From contig CAZFXS010000003.1 in assembly GCA_964523395.1 (NCBI GenBank), forward strand, positions 186,001 to 250,000: a stretch of DNA of 64,000 nt, in the 5' to 3' direction. Below are positions 9,450 to 17,674 of this stretch, piece after piece (the first letter of the stretch is position 1; the number at the start of each line of letters is the position of its first letter). This stretch comes from JANYJZ01 sp964523395. GTDB taxonomy: Bacteria; Bacteroidota; Ignavibacteria; UBA10030; SZUA-254. Made by a program: the position numbers and the translations under genes. Below the pieces are notes generated by a model, which had not been told where the DNA came from, ran no database searches, and saw only the letters and a program-made list of their open reading frames with translations.

Positions 9450-9512
9450 CAGATTGGATCAATTTACATAAAGCAGTAGAAAACAATTTCACATTCTGCC
9501 AAAAGTATCACT

Positions 9513-10472
9513 ATGAAACGCGCACTCATCACCGGCATAACGGGACAAGACGGTTCGTATCTTGCCGAACTGCTTCTTTCCAAAGGTTATAAAGTCTACG
9601 GCATGGTCCGCCGTTCCAGCTCGGAGAACTTCGAACGTATCGAGCATATCCGGCATAAAGTTCATTTCCTGAAGGCAGATTTATTCGACCAGCTTTCCAT
9701 CATCGATGCGTTGAAGGAAGCGAAGCCGCAGGAAGTCTATAACCTCGCGGCACAATCTTTTGTGCCTGCATCATGGAGCCAGCCTGTCTTGACTGGAGAA
9801 TTTACCGCGCTTGGCGTCACGAAGATGCTTGATGCTATCAGGCTCCTTGATCGCAGTATAAAATTCTATCAGGCAAGCTCCAGTGAAATGTTCGGTAAGG
9901 TCCAGGAAACTCCGCAAAGTGAAAAAACACCGTTCTATCCCCGGAGCCCGTACGGTGTAGCCAAAGTCTATGGCCACTACATCACCGTGAACTACCGCGA
10001 AAGCTACGATATGTTTTGTGTTTCCGGTATTTTATTTAATCATGAATCGCCCCGCAGAGGCAAAGAGTTTGTCACCCGCAGAATCACTGACGGTGTCGCG
10101 CGCATCAAACTCGGTATGGAAAAAGAACTCCGCCTCGGTAACCTCGAAGCGAAGCGTGACTGGGGGTTCGCCGGGGATTACGTGAAAGCAATGTGGATGA
10201 TGTTGCAGCAAAAACATCCGGACGACTACGTGATTGCAACAGGCAAAACGCATTCGGTACAGGAATTTGTGGAGGTGGCGTTCAAGCATGTCGGTCTCGA
10301 CTGGAAAAAGCATGTTGTTGTGGATAAGAAGCTGTTCCGTCCTGCTGAAGTCCATATTCTCCGCGGCGACGCTTCAAAAGCGAAAAAGAAATTGAAATGG
10401 GAACCCGAGGTTTCATTCACGCAACTCGTCAAGATGATGGTGGATGCGGACCTTGAGAAGTTGAATGTTTAG
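9513..10472 (+). CDS. gmd: GDP-mannose 4,6-dehydratase
   Basis: Converts GDP-D-mannose to GDP-4-keto-6-deoxy-D-mannose with tightly bound NADP. At 319 residues it belongs with the shorter bacterial Gmd proteins. GITGQDGSYLAELL is the Rossmann loop, YGMVRRSS binds the NADP phosphate, and ASSSEMFGKV plus the YGVAK motif supply the extended-SDR catalytic residues. NHESPRRGKEFVTRRI is a Gmd signature. The next gene encodes the matching 4-reductase, so the pair should make GDP-D-rhamnose. Confidence 0.95.
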   Translation: MKRALITGITGQDGSYLAELLLSKGYKVYGMVRRSSSENFERIEHIRHKVHFLKADLFDQLSIIDALKEAKPQEVYNLAAQSFVPASWSQPVLTGEFTALGVTKMLDAIRLLDRSIKFYQASSSEMFGKVQETPQSEKTPFYPRSPYGVAKVYGHYITVNYRESYDMFCVSGILFNHESPRRGKEFVTRRITDGVARIKLGMEKELRLGNLEAKRDWGFAGDYVKAMWMMLQQKHPDDYVIATGKTHSVQEFVEVAFKHVGLDWKKHVVVDKKLFRPAEVHILRGDASKAKKKLKWEPEVSFTQLVKMMVDADLEKLNV

Positions 10473-10477
10473 TATTT

Positions 10478-10554
10478 GATCCCTTCCCTTCAGTCCCCCG
10501 CCTGACCGGCGGGCAGGCCCTCCCTTATTAAGGGAGGAGAAAGGGGGTGGGATT
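10478..10554 (+). repeat. palindromic repeat between gmd and rmd
   Basis: Starts GATCCCTTCCCTTCAG and ends GGGGGTGGGATT, with inner palindromes (CCGCCTGACCGGCGGG and CTCCCTTATTAAGGGAG). The 13384-13456 element is the same sequence on the opposite strand with about 80 % identity by eye. Confidence 0.65.
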
Positions 10555-10627
10555 AAAAGTAAGGTTTCATACAGCTCGATTTAAAATTATTTCCCAATTA
10601 TCGGTTTAAGTTTTTAATGTTAGCAAC

Positions 10628-11593
10628 GTGAACATCCTCATCACCGGCGCCGACGGATTCGTCGGCACACACCTTATCGAACATCTCCTCCATGATTCCC
10701 GGTACAAGATTTCCGGAATGGTGCGTGATGGCGCTGCTCACAATCTCCCGCAACATCTTTCTTCAAAAGTCCGGCTTTTTGCCTGTGACATCACAGACGC
10801 CGCCCAGGTAACAAAGATTGTCCGCGATGTTCAACCGCAGGCGGTGTTTCATCTTGCGGGACAGGCGTTTGTTCCGTTTTCATTCAAGTCCCCCTATGAG
10901 ACATTCCGTGTTAACATTGAAGGAGGGATTCAGATTCTTGAAGCTGTGAGAAACTGGAACAAGGAATGTTTTGCGCTGATTGTCAGCAGCGGGGAAGTGT
11001 ACGGCCGCATCAGCCAACAATACTTGCCGGCAGACGAGACCACGCCGATTCAGCCTGGAAACCCGTATGCCGCGAGCAAAGCATCAATTGATCTTATAGC
11101 GCAACAATATCGGCAAAGTTTTGGAATGAACGTGGTTGTCGCCCGTCCGTTCAATCATCTCGGGCCGGGACAGAGCGAGATATTTGTCGGCTCGGCGTTT
11201 GCGAAACAGGTTGCTGAGATAAAACTCGGAATGAAGAAACCCGAAATCCTTGTCGGCAATCTTGAACCCAAAAGAGATTTTACCGATGTGCGTGATGTGG
11301 TGAAAGCATACATCGCAATTGCCACAGCGGAAAAGAAATCAGCCGTGTACAATATTTGTTCGGGATCTCCCGTGAGGATACGCGAGGTGCTGGAGATGCT
11401 GTGCGAACTTTCCGGTGTTGCGGTGGAGATAAGGCCGGATCCGGAGAGGTTGCGTGCGGATGACATTCCGTTAATTTATGGAAATAACAGCCGGGTGAAA
11501 TCAGAAACAGGCTGGGCGCCGGGCATTCCTTTGCGGCAGACATTGAAAGATTTGCTTGGATATTGGGAGAAGAAACTTACCGCGGGTCCGTAG
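10628..11593 (+). CDS. rmd: GDP-4-dehydro-6-deoxy-D-mannose reductase
   Basis: An extended SDR of 321 residues predicted to reduce the Gmd product to GDP-D-rhamnose. It has the cofactor loop GADGFVGTHL, the active-site segment SSGEVYGR and YAASK. The stretch RPFNHLGPGQ and the NLEPKRDFTDVRDVV signature are typical of Rmd. The start is GTG 10628. The 155-base gap before it holds an inverted repeat. Other SDR reductases are possible, but adjacency to gmd makes Rmd the best reading. Confidence 0.88.
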   Translation: MNILITGADGFVGTHLIEHLLHDSRYKISGMVRDGAAHNLPQHLSSKVRLFACDITDAAQVTKIVRDVQPQAVFHLAGQAFVPFSFKSPYETFRVNIEGGIQILEAVRNWNKECFALIVSSGEVYGRISQQYLPADETTPIQPGNPYAASKASIDLIAQQYRQSFGMNVVVARPFNHLGPGQSEIFVGSAFAKQVAEIKLGMKKPEILVGNLEPKRDFTDVRDVVKAYIAIATAEKKSAVYNICSGSPVRIREVLEMLCELSGVAVEIRPDPERLRADDIPLIYGNNSRVKSETGWAPGIPLRQTLKDLLGYWEKKLTAGP

Positions 11594-11683
11594 AAACAAT
11601 TTCAAAAAAATTGTTATCTTAACTAGCCGCATCCTTCAGGATGTGGTGTTTCGATAAAAATATCGCATTTACAAGGACACTCT

Positions 11684-12640
11684 ATGAAAATACTCATTGC
11701 CGGCGGGGCCGGGTATATTGGTTCTGCTCTCGTTCCGAAGCTCATTGACAGGGGATACGACGTTACAGTCCTGGACCTTTTCTGGTTCGGCAATAACCTG
11801 CCGAAGAAAACAAAGATTGTCAAAAAAGATATCTTTAATATCGAAGAAAAGGATGTCAAGGGATATAATCAGGTCATTTTCCTGGCAGGATTATCCAACG
11901 ACCCGATGGCGGAGTTTTCCCCGAGCAAAAATTTTATCTCCAACGCCGCGTCACCGGCCTACCTCGGCTATATCGCGAAGCGCGCGGGTGTGAAAAGATT
12001 TATCTATGCCGGCTCCTGCTCTGTCTACGGATATACGGTCAACCAATTGTATGATGAAACATCTCCTGCCGTCTCCAATTATCCGTACGGTATCTCCAAA
12101 CTTCAGGGCGAGCAGGCAGTGATGCAGATGGTGGATGAAAAATTTTCGGTGATCTGCTTCCGTCAGGGAACAGTGAGCGGGTACAGTCCGAGAATGCGCC
12201 TTGACCTCGTCGTGAATACAATGTTCAAATGCGCTATGGTGGATAAGGAAATCACTGTTAACAATCCCTCCATCTGGCGGCCGATTCTTTCGATTAAAGA
12301 TGCAGTCAATGCCTACATCCGTGCCATCGAGGCAAATGAAACAATCTCCGGTTTGTTCAATATTGCGTCGGGAAATTACACGCTCGGTGAAATCGGCGAC
12401 ATTGTGAAGCATCGCATTGAAAAAGATCTGAAACTGGGCATCGACCTGACCATTAAACATGTCCACGACCTCCGCAATTACAAAGTGAGCTTTGAGAAAT
12501 CTCAAAATGTTCTCAGCTTCAAACCCCAGCATGACGCAGATTCCATCGTGCAGGATCTTATAGAGAATAAAGAGAAGTTCAAAGATTTCAGCAATCCGAA
12601 GTATTACAATATCCAGGTATTTAAGAAACTTAAAGATTAA
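11684..12640 (+). CDS. NAD-dependent epimerase/dehydratase (extended SDR)
   Basis: A 318-residue extended SDR with GGAGYIGSALVPKL as cofactor loop, the acidic LDLF after strand 2 (suggesting NAD rather than NADP), AGSCSVYG and YPYGISK as catalytic segment. Its reaction cannot be fixed from sequence. It resembles UDP-/dTDP-sugar epimerases and dehydratases, with a shortened C-terminal sugar-binding half. It sits between rmd and rfbD, so it probably acts on a nucleotide sugar for the same glycan. ATG 11684 is preceded by AAGGACACTCT, an acceptable binding site. Confidence 0.8.
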   Translation: MKILIAGGAGYIGSALVPKLIDRGYDVTVLDLFWFGNNLPKKTKIVKKDIFNIEEKDVKGYNQVIFLAGLSNDPMAEFSPSKNFISNAASPAYLGYIAKRAGVKRFIYAGSCSVYGYTVNQLYDETSPAVSNYPYGISKLQGEQAVMQMVDEKFSVICFRQGTVSGYSPRMRLDLVVNTMFKCAMVDKEITVNNPSIWRPILSIKDAVNAYIRAIEANETISGLFNIASGNYTLGEIGDIVKHRIEKDLKLGIDLTIKHVHDLRNYKVSFEKSQNVLSFKPQHDADSIVQDLIENKEKFKDFSNPKYYNIQVFKKLKD

Positions 12641-12641
12641 G

Positions 12642-12776
12642 GAATCCCCCTGTAGTCCCCCTTCGGTGAAGGGGGACATTGGGACTCAGGAAAAGAGGAG
12701 GATTCTTAGGTATGACGTCCCCTTTACCAAAGTCGTAGATCCGTCATCTTTTTGGCGGAGGGACCATAGGGGATTT
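12642..12776. repeat. inverted repeat element before the rfbD fragment
   Basis: Begins GAATCCCCCTGTAGTCCCC and ends GGGACCATAGGGGATTT, with an inner hairpin (GTCCCCCTTCGGTGAAGGGGGAC is split here as 12656-12677). The ends match those of the 9331 element. It lies directly before the truncated rfbD start. Confidence 0.6.
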
Positions 12777-12781
12777 GAAGT

Positions 12782-12832
12782 ATGAAAACAGTCATCATTG
12801 GCGGGAACTGGCTTATTATTAGCGATCGATAA
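12782..12832 (+). pseudogene. truncated 5' copy of rfbD
   Basis: ATG followed by 15 codons and TAA, reading MKTVIIGGNWLIISDR. The first 9 codons match the start of the intact rfbD gene at 13483 (MKTVIVGGN) almost base for base, and the upstream GGATTTGAA is shared too. The match ends abruptly after the cofactor-loop start. It therefore looks like a remnant left by a duplication or insertion event, not a gene. A lipoprotein gene and an inverted repeat lie between the fragment and the intact gene. Confidence 0.6.
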
Positions 12833-12858
12833 CACTCAACTAACTCAGGACACTTTCC

Positions 12859-13197
12859 ATGCATACTTTTTTTCGTTGTCTCTTGTTCTCATCCCTCTTG
12901 ATTGGTCTAGCTTCTTGTTCCTCTGATCCACCTCGCGTTCGCATATTAAATCAACGATCAGAAATAACGGATGTCCAGCTGAAACGCTCTTCCGGAAACA
13001 CCTACAACTTCAATGATGTTGGCCCCTCCAGCACAACGGGATACACCGAAGTGGAACCCTCCTCATTTGAGGTGGACGCAAAGGTAGAGGGTGTTTCTCC
13101 TTCGGCTACAACTTTCTTTAGCGCAGTCGAAGATGAAACATATACCGTCGTCATCATCAATAGCAATCCGCCAACCGTAAGAGTGGACAGACCGTAG
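12859..13197 (+). CDS. small lipoprotein of unknown function
   Basis: A 112-residue protein with a lipoprotein signal: short basic start, hydrophobic core and lipobox LASC with Cys20. The mature part is beta-rich and resembles one unit of DUF4397-like extracytoplasmic proteins (ITDVQLKRSSG, then TYTVVIINSN); that resemblance is weak. It has AGGA about 11 bases before ATG 12859. It interrupts a row of sugar-nucleotide genes and is flanked by inverted repeats and an rfbD fragment, so it may have arrived by insertion. No function is proposed. Confidence 0.6.
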   Translation: MHTFFRCLLFSSLLIGLASCSSDPPRVRILNQRSEITDVQLKRSSGNTYNFNDVGPSSTTGYTEVEPSSFEVDAKVEGVSPSATTFFSAVEDETYTVVIINSNPPTVRVDRP

Positions 13198-13383
13198 CAC
13201 GTGGAAAATGGATCATGCTGCCGGTGCAACCGTTAGAGCAAACTTATGTACTCCCGGGCACCACGAAGTACTCAGTGGATAGAGAATAAATCAAACTGGT
13301 CATGCATAATGGCGTGGAGCGAGTTTTTGACCAGATACAATCCTGAAATCGCACTTTAAAAAGACAAGATTGTTTAGATAACT

Positions 13384-13456
13384 GATCCCTTCCCTCACTT
13401 TCCTCCCTTACTACGGGAGACCTGCCCGCCCGTCAGGCGGGGGATGGGGTGGGATC
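13384..13456 (-). repeat. palindromic repeat before rfbD
   Basis: Reverse-strand copy of the 10478 element: GATCCCTTCCCTCAC to GGGGTGGGATC with inner CTGCCCGCCCGTCAGG. It lies 27 bases before ATG 13483. The two elements in opposite orientation bracket rmd, the SDR gene, the rfbD fragment and the lipoprotein gene. Confidence 0.65.
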
Positions 13457-13482
13457 AAAAAAAAATCGGATTTGAATTTACT

Positions 13483-14334
13483 ATGAAAACAGTCATCGTA
13501 GGCGGCAACGGACAATTAGGCATCGATCTCATGAAGGCATTTGCCGCGGAGAGTCCCGTGGCACTGACGCATCAGGATATTTCCATTGAAAATATCGATT
13601 CGGTATCAAATGTACTTTCTACCCTGAAGCCTGACGTCGTGGTGAATACCGCCGCGTATCATAAAGTGGATGATTGCGAGAAAAATCCTGTCCGTTCCTT
13701 TGAAGTAAACGCGCTTGGTGCGATGAACCTTGCGAAGGTATGCCAATCACTCGGTGCGTCGCTCGCGCATGTCAGCACAGATTATGTCTTCGACGGGATG
13801 AAAAAATCCCCATATCTCGAATCCGACATCCCGAATCCGTTGAATGTGTATGCAGTGACAAAGCTTGCCGGTGAACATTTTGTCCAGGCTTACAGTGCGA
13901 AGCATTATGTTGTCCGTAGCTGCGGTTTGTATGGACACAGTCCCTGCAGGGCAAAAGGAAGAAATTTCATCGATACCATGCTCAAACTCGCGTCGGAAAA
14001 ACCTGAGCTGAAAGTGGTCAACGACGAGATTCTTACTCCCACCTATACATTCCATCTTGCACAGCAGATACGGGAACTTGTGACAAAACCCGTATACGGG
14101 GTGTATCATGTTACGAACAACGGCTCCTGCTCATGGTATGAATTCGCGATGGAGATTTTCCGTCTTTCCGGCACTTCGATTAAGGTAACACCGGTATCTG
14201 CGAAAGAATTTCCCGCGCCTATTAAGCGCCCGTCATATTCGGTTCTGGAAAACACAGGACTTCAGTCGCTTGGCATCGATCACATGCCGCACTGGAAGGA
14301 AAGCCTCGCCCACTATTTCAAAACAAAACCTTGA
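13483..14334 (+). CDS. rfbD: dTDP-4-dehydrorhamnose reductase
   Basis: Final step of dTDP-L-rhamnose synthesis, reducing the C4 keto group. The protein has 283 residues from ATG 13483. An in-frame upstream start at 13444 lies inside an inverted repeat and is rejected. It carries GGNGQLGIDL (cofactor loop), the VNTAAYHKVDDCE segment typical of RfbD, STDYVFDG, and YAVTKLAGE with the catalytic Tyr/Lys. RfbC is encoded 4 kb upstream. The preceding 285 bases contain the second inverted repeat of the 10478 type. Confidence 0.92.
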   Translation: MKTVIVGGNGQLGIDLMKAFAAESPVALTHQDISIENIDSVSNVLSTLKPDVVVNTAAYHKVDDCEKNPVRSFEVNALGAMNLAKVCQSLGASLAHVSTDYVFDGMKKSPYLESDIPNPLNVYAVTKLAGEHFVQAYSAKHYVVRSCGLYGHSPCRAKGRNFIDTMLKLASEKPELKVVNDEILTPTYTFHLAQQIRELVTKPVYGVYHVTNNGSCSWYEFAMEIFRLSGTSIKVTPVSAKEFPAPIKRPSYSVLENTGLQSLGIDHMPHWKESLAHYFKTKP

Positions 14335-14361
14335 ACCGCAGAGCACCGGTCGGACACTGCC

Positions 14362-15282
14362 GTGCAATCTGAGTATTCAGTCATCATCGTTACCTACAAC
14401 TCTGACGGGTGGATCGGCGAATGTCTCCGGTCGGTCCGGGCTCAGAAGAATTCCTCCTTTCCGTTTGAAATTATTGTCGTCGACAATGCTTCAGCCGATT
14501 CAACTGTTTCAGTTATTCGTGATAACTTTCCTGATGTGCGGTTAATTATCAACGACAAAAACACCGGATTTGCATCTGCAGTAAACACCGGTGTTGCAGA
14601 AGCAAAGAATGCTAATCTCATTTTATTAAATCCTGATACGCGGGTCAGTGAAGACTTCCTTTCAACAGTAGTTGAACGGCTTTCCGGTATTAACGGACAT
14701 GCGATCATCGGTTGTGGAATGGCGGATGCCGATGGCACGCCGCAGCGTTCATGCTGGAAAATGCCATCGCTCTGGACGGCGCTTCTTGAAGCATTCCTTC
14801 CGTACGAATCTTCATTACCCCTGGTCACGGAACTACCGGGCACCTTTGCAAAGGTCGATGCAGTTTCCGGCGGCTGTATGGTTATTCCGAAGGAAGTATT
14901 TCGCACGCTTGGTGGATTTGACGAGAAGTTTTTTATGTATTATGAAGATTTTGATTTGTGCAGGCGTGCTTCACGTATGAATATCCCGGTGTATTATGAT
15001 CCGGGAAGCAGGGTGATTCATCATGTCCGGAAAAGCACACTATCGGAAAACGAAAAATTTTTCACGTACGTGTATGAAAGTAGACTGAAATATTTTTCGA
15101 AGCACGAATCATTCCCGGCGTATTTCCTGTCATATTGCATTATCGTTGCGGGGATCGCGTTGCGGATTCCCGCGTACTGGGTTGCCGGCAAGCTCTTTTC
15201 CAAACAGGAATTGCTTCAATTATCGAAATATCATACCTTTGTACTGCCGAAAATAATTAGATCGTTTTCCCATGGACATTGA
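14362..15282 (+). CDS. GT2 glycosyltransferase, rhamnosyltransferase-like
   Basis: A 306-residue GT-A enzyme of the WbbL/rhamnosyltransferase type. YSVIIVTYNSDGWIGECL opens the fold, VVDNASADST binds nucleotide, NPDTR is the metal-binding DxD-like motif, and GGFDEKFFMYYEDFDLCRR is the acceptor/catalytic segment. A C-terminal hydrophobic stretch (about 252-275) probably attaches it to the inner membrane. The start is GTG 14362, 28 bases after rfbD. Transfer of rhamnose fits the neighbouring dTDP-rhamnose genes but is not proven by sequence. Its end overlaps the next gene by 11 bases. Confidence 0.85.
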   Translation: MQSEYSVIIVTYNSDGWIGECLRSVRAQKNSSFPFEIIVVDNASADSTVSVIRDNFPDVRLIINDKNTGFASAVNTGVAEAKNANLILLNPDTRVSEDFLSTVVERLSGINGHAIIGCGMADADGTPQRSCWKMPSLWTALLEAFLPYESSLPLVTELPGTFAKVDAVSGGCMVIPKEVFRTLGGFDEKFFMYYEDFDLCRRASRMNIPVYYDPGSRVIHHVRKSTLSENEKFFTYVYESRLKYFSKHESFPAYFLSYCIIVAGIALRIPAYWVAGKLFSKQELLQLSKYHTFVLPKIIRSFSHGH

Positions 15283-16405
15283 TGTTGTCATTATCGGCGG
15301 CGGGGTTATCGGACTTGCATGCGCCGCGCAAACTGCGAAGGGCGGTTTATCGACGCTTCTTGTGGAGCGCCACGAATCGTTCGGCCATGAAACGAGCAGT
15401 CGTAACAGCGAGGTGATTCACTCCGGTATGTACTATACACCGGGGTCATTGAAAGCAAGGTTGTGTGTAGCCGGGAATGCGAGCATGTACGCGGAGTGTG
15501 AACGCCTCGGCGTGTGGCACCAACGGTGCGGGAAGCTTGTCGTCGCGGTAACAGAAGAAGAATCACCCGAAATAGAAAAAATCTATCAGCGCGGCTTAAC
15601 GAACGGTGTCCAGGGATTAAGACTGCTGACATCGGCAGAAGCAAAAGAGCTGGAGCCGAACATCCATTGTTATCGTGCCCTGCATGTGCCGAGCACCGGT
15701 ATTGTTGATTCTCACGAACTGATGAAAGCATATATGCACGAGGCTAAATCATTCGGCGCGGAGTGTGTCTTCCATACGACTTTTAATAGTGCAGAAAAAA
15801 TAAGCGACGGATACAGGCTCGGTTTCTCTGACAGCACTGGTTCAACGATGGAAATTACAAGCCGCTATGTTATTAACGCGGCAGGACTTTCGGCAGGAAA
15901 AATTGCGTCGGCATTCGGTATCGATATTAAACAAGCGGGGTACACAATCTATCCGAACCGCGGACATTACTACAAAGTTTCCGCGTCAAAAAGCAAGATG
16001 GTGTCGCGGCTGATTTATCCTGTGCCGTTTCAACATCTTACCGGACTCGGTGTTCACATTACGATAGACCGCGGCGGACAAATTAAACTTGGACCGGATG
16101 CGGAATATGTCAACGGATCGATGGCCGAAAAAGACTGGTACGCGTTTGATGATTCGCGGGCAGAGAAATTTTTCGAGTCTGTCTCGCGCTACTTTCCCGC
16201 TCTGGAACGAACCGACCTTTCGCCTGATCAGGTCGGCGTCCGACCGAAAGTGCAGGCCCCCGGTGAACCGGTGAAAGATTTTATTATCGCAGAAGAATCA
16301 AACCGTGGACTTCCCGGTTTAGTTACTCTTATTGGCATTGAATCTCCCGGACTAACCTGCTCTCACGAAATCGCGAGGAAAGCCCTAAAATTGCTGCAGG
16401 TATGA
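15272..16405 (+). CDS. FAD-dependent oxidoreductase, LhgO-like
   Basis: A 377-residue DAO-family flavoprotein. IIGGGVIGLACA binds the FAD ADP moiety, VERHESFGHETSSRNSEVIH follows as in L-2-hydroxyglutarate oxidases, and the C-terminal segment with GIESPGLTCSHEIA closes the fold. LhgO enzymes oxidise L-2-hydroxyglutarate and feed electrons to the membrane. Here the gene overlaps a glycosyltransferase gene by 11 bases and is followed by another, so it may instead oxidise a sugar or sugar-lipid intermediate. Neither substrate can be chosen from sequence. Confidence 0.78.
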   Translation: MDIDVVIIGGGVIGLACAAQTAKGGLSTLLVERHESFGHETSSRNSEVIHSGMYYTPGSLKARLCVAGNASMYAECERLGVWHQRCGKLVVAVTEEESPEIEKIYQRGLTNGVQGLRLLTSAEAKELEPNIHCYRALHVPSTGIVDSHELMKAYMHEAKSFGAECVFHTTFNSAEKISDGYRLGFSDSTGSTMEITSRYVINAAGLSAGKIASAFGIDIKQAGYTIYPNRGHYYKVSASKSKMVSRLIYPVPFQHLTGLGVHITIDRGGQIKLGPDAEYVNGSMAEKDWYAFDDSRAEKFFESVSRYFPALERTDLSPDQVGVRPKVQAPGEPVKDFIIAEESNRGLPGLVTLIGIESPGLTCSHEIARKALKLLQV

Positions 16406-16527
16406 ATTGTGATACTTACTAAAACCTAACATCTAAAATCTAACATCTATCACCCAAAACCCGTCCACCTACGCTTCAAAAGGTGAAGCTTCGGTGGATA
16501 AAAAACCTGAAACCATATTCTAACCTA

Positions 16528-17535
16528 ATGACCACATTTCCTCAATATTCCCCGCTCGTCTCTGTCATCATTCCTGTAAAGAATGGTGCGGCGACGATTG
16601 AGGCATGTATTCGCTCGATTAAACGTTCGTACTACAAAAACATAGAGATTATTGTGGTTGATGACCATTCAGCCGATGATACCGGTTCAATCGCACGGCG
16701 GTTGGCTGTGGCAGTTCTGAGTGTAGAGAGCGGGACAGGCGCGAATAACGCGAGAAATTTCGGTGCGCGCCATGCCAAAGGTGATCTGCTGGTCTTTATT
16801 GATTCCGATATTGTTATCGGCAGGGAAACAATTCTGAGTATTGTTGAAACACTGGAAGACGAACGGCTTGATGCCGTTGTCGGCATATACACCGCAAAGC
16901 ATCGGCATGAAACATTTGTGAGCCAGTACAAAAATTTGTGGGTGCGTTATTCCTACATGAAAAGCACGCCGGCGATTGACTGGGTGTTTGGCGCGATTTC
17001 GGGGATTAAACGTCCGGCATTCGAAAAAATCGGCGGGTTTAACGTTGATCTGATGGCACACCACGGACATGACGATATAGAGTTGGGAAAACGGTTTGCT
17101 CAGTCGAATCTTGCCATTGTCCTGAATATGGACATCGAGGTTGAGCATCTTAAAAGCTATTCACTCTGGTCGTTTATCAAGAACGAGTTTCACAGAAGTT
17201 CCGGTTTTGCCGAACTTGCAATGAGGTTTGGCGAGACGACGAAATCTGTGAAAAGCGGATTTGTCAATGTGTACCCGGCGTTTATTCTTTCGACGTTATA
17301 TTCGATTATTCTGTTGGCAATGTTGATAGCCGGATTGTCCGGTTGGATTCCCCTCTGGGGTGTTGGAATTGCGGTCGGATTGTATCTTGTGCTCAATATC
17401 CGTTTCCTGAATTATCTTGAACAGGTCCGGGGCCTCTTCGCAATGATGGTGATGATTCCGTTATTGTTTATCGACCATCTTGTTTGTTTGGTGGGGAGTG
17501 TGGTGGGGATAGTGAAAGGATTTCTGAGGAAATGA
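16528..17535 (+). CDS. membrane-anchored GT2 glycosyltransferase
   Basis: A 335-residue GT-A enzyme from ATG 16528. A GTG 45 bases upstream in the same frame is possible, but it adds basic residues not seen before the family's VSVIIPVKNG start. Motifs are VVDDHSADDT, FIDSDI (metal-binding) and GHDDIELGKR. The last 80 residues carry about two to three membrane helices, placing the enzyme at the inner membrane. It ends the + strand glycan cluster and converges on the lipoprotein gene at 17675. Confidence 0.82.
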   Translation: MTTFPQYSPLVSVIIPVKNGAATIEACIRSIKRSYYKNIEIIVVDDHSADDTGSIARRLAVAVLSVESGTGANNARNFGARHAKGDLLVFIDSDIVIGRETILSIVETLEDERLDAVVGIYTAKHRHETFVSQYKNLWVRYSYMKSTPAIDWVFGAISGIKRPAFEKIGGFNVDLMAHHGHDDIELGKRFAQSNLAIVLNMDIEVEHLKSYSLWSFIKNEFHRSSGFAELAMRFGETTKSVKSGFVNVYPAFILSTLYSIILLAMLIAGLSGWIPLWGVGIAVGLYLVLNIRFLNYLEQVRGLFAMMVMIPLLFIDHLVCLVGSVVGIVKGFLRK

Positions 17536-17538
17536 CTG

Positions 17539-17576
17539 TAACAAGTCAAAATTAAAAATGAAAAAGTAAAAAATGT
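17539..17576 (+). repeat. dispersed A-rich repeat, copy 1
   Basis: TAACAAGTCAAAATTAAAAA followed by TGAAAAAGTAAAAAATGT. The same 38-base string, with single-base gaps, recurs at 44615-44653. It lies directly after the stop of the GT2 gene. Confidence 0.45.
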
Positions 17577-17674
17577 AAAATTATAAGTTTGGGAGATTTT
17601 CTTACCATCTCTGCTTTTTCACTGCCAGTTTTCATCGCAACAATCATTTAAAACCGAATACCCTCGATCTGGCA

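Noticed and set aside
11951..12679. 242-codon open frame on the minus strand
   Set aside because: It lies antisense to a clear SDR gene with all motifs and has no recognisable domain; it is a shadow frame.
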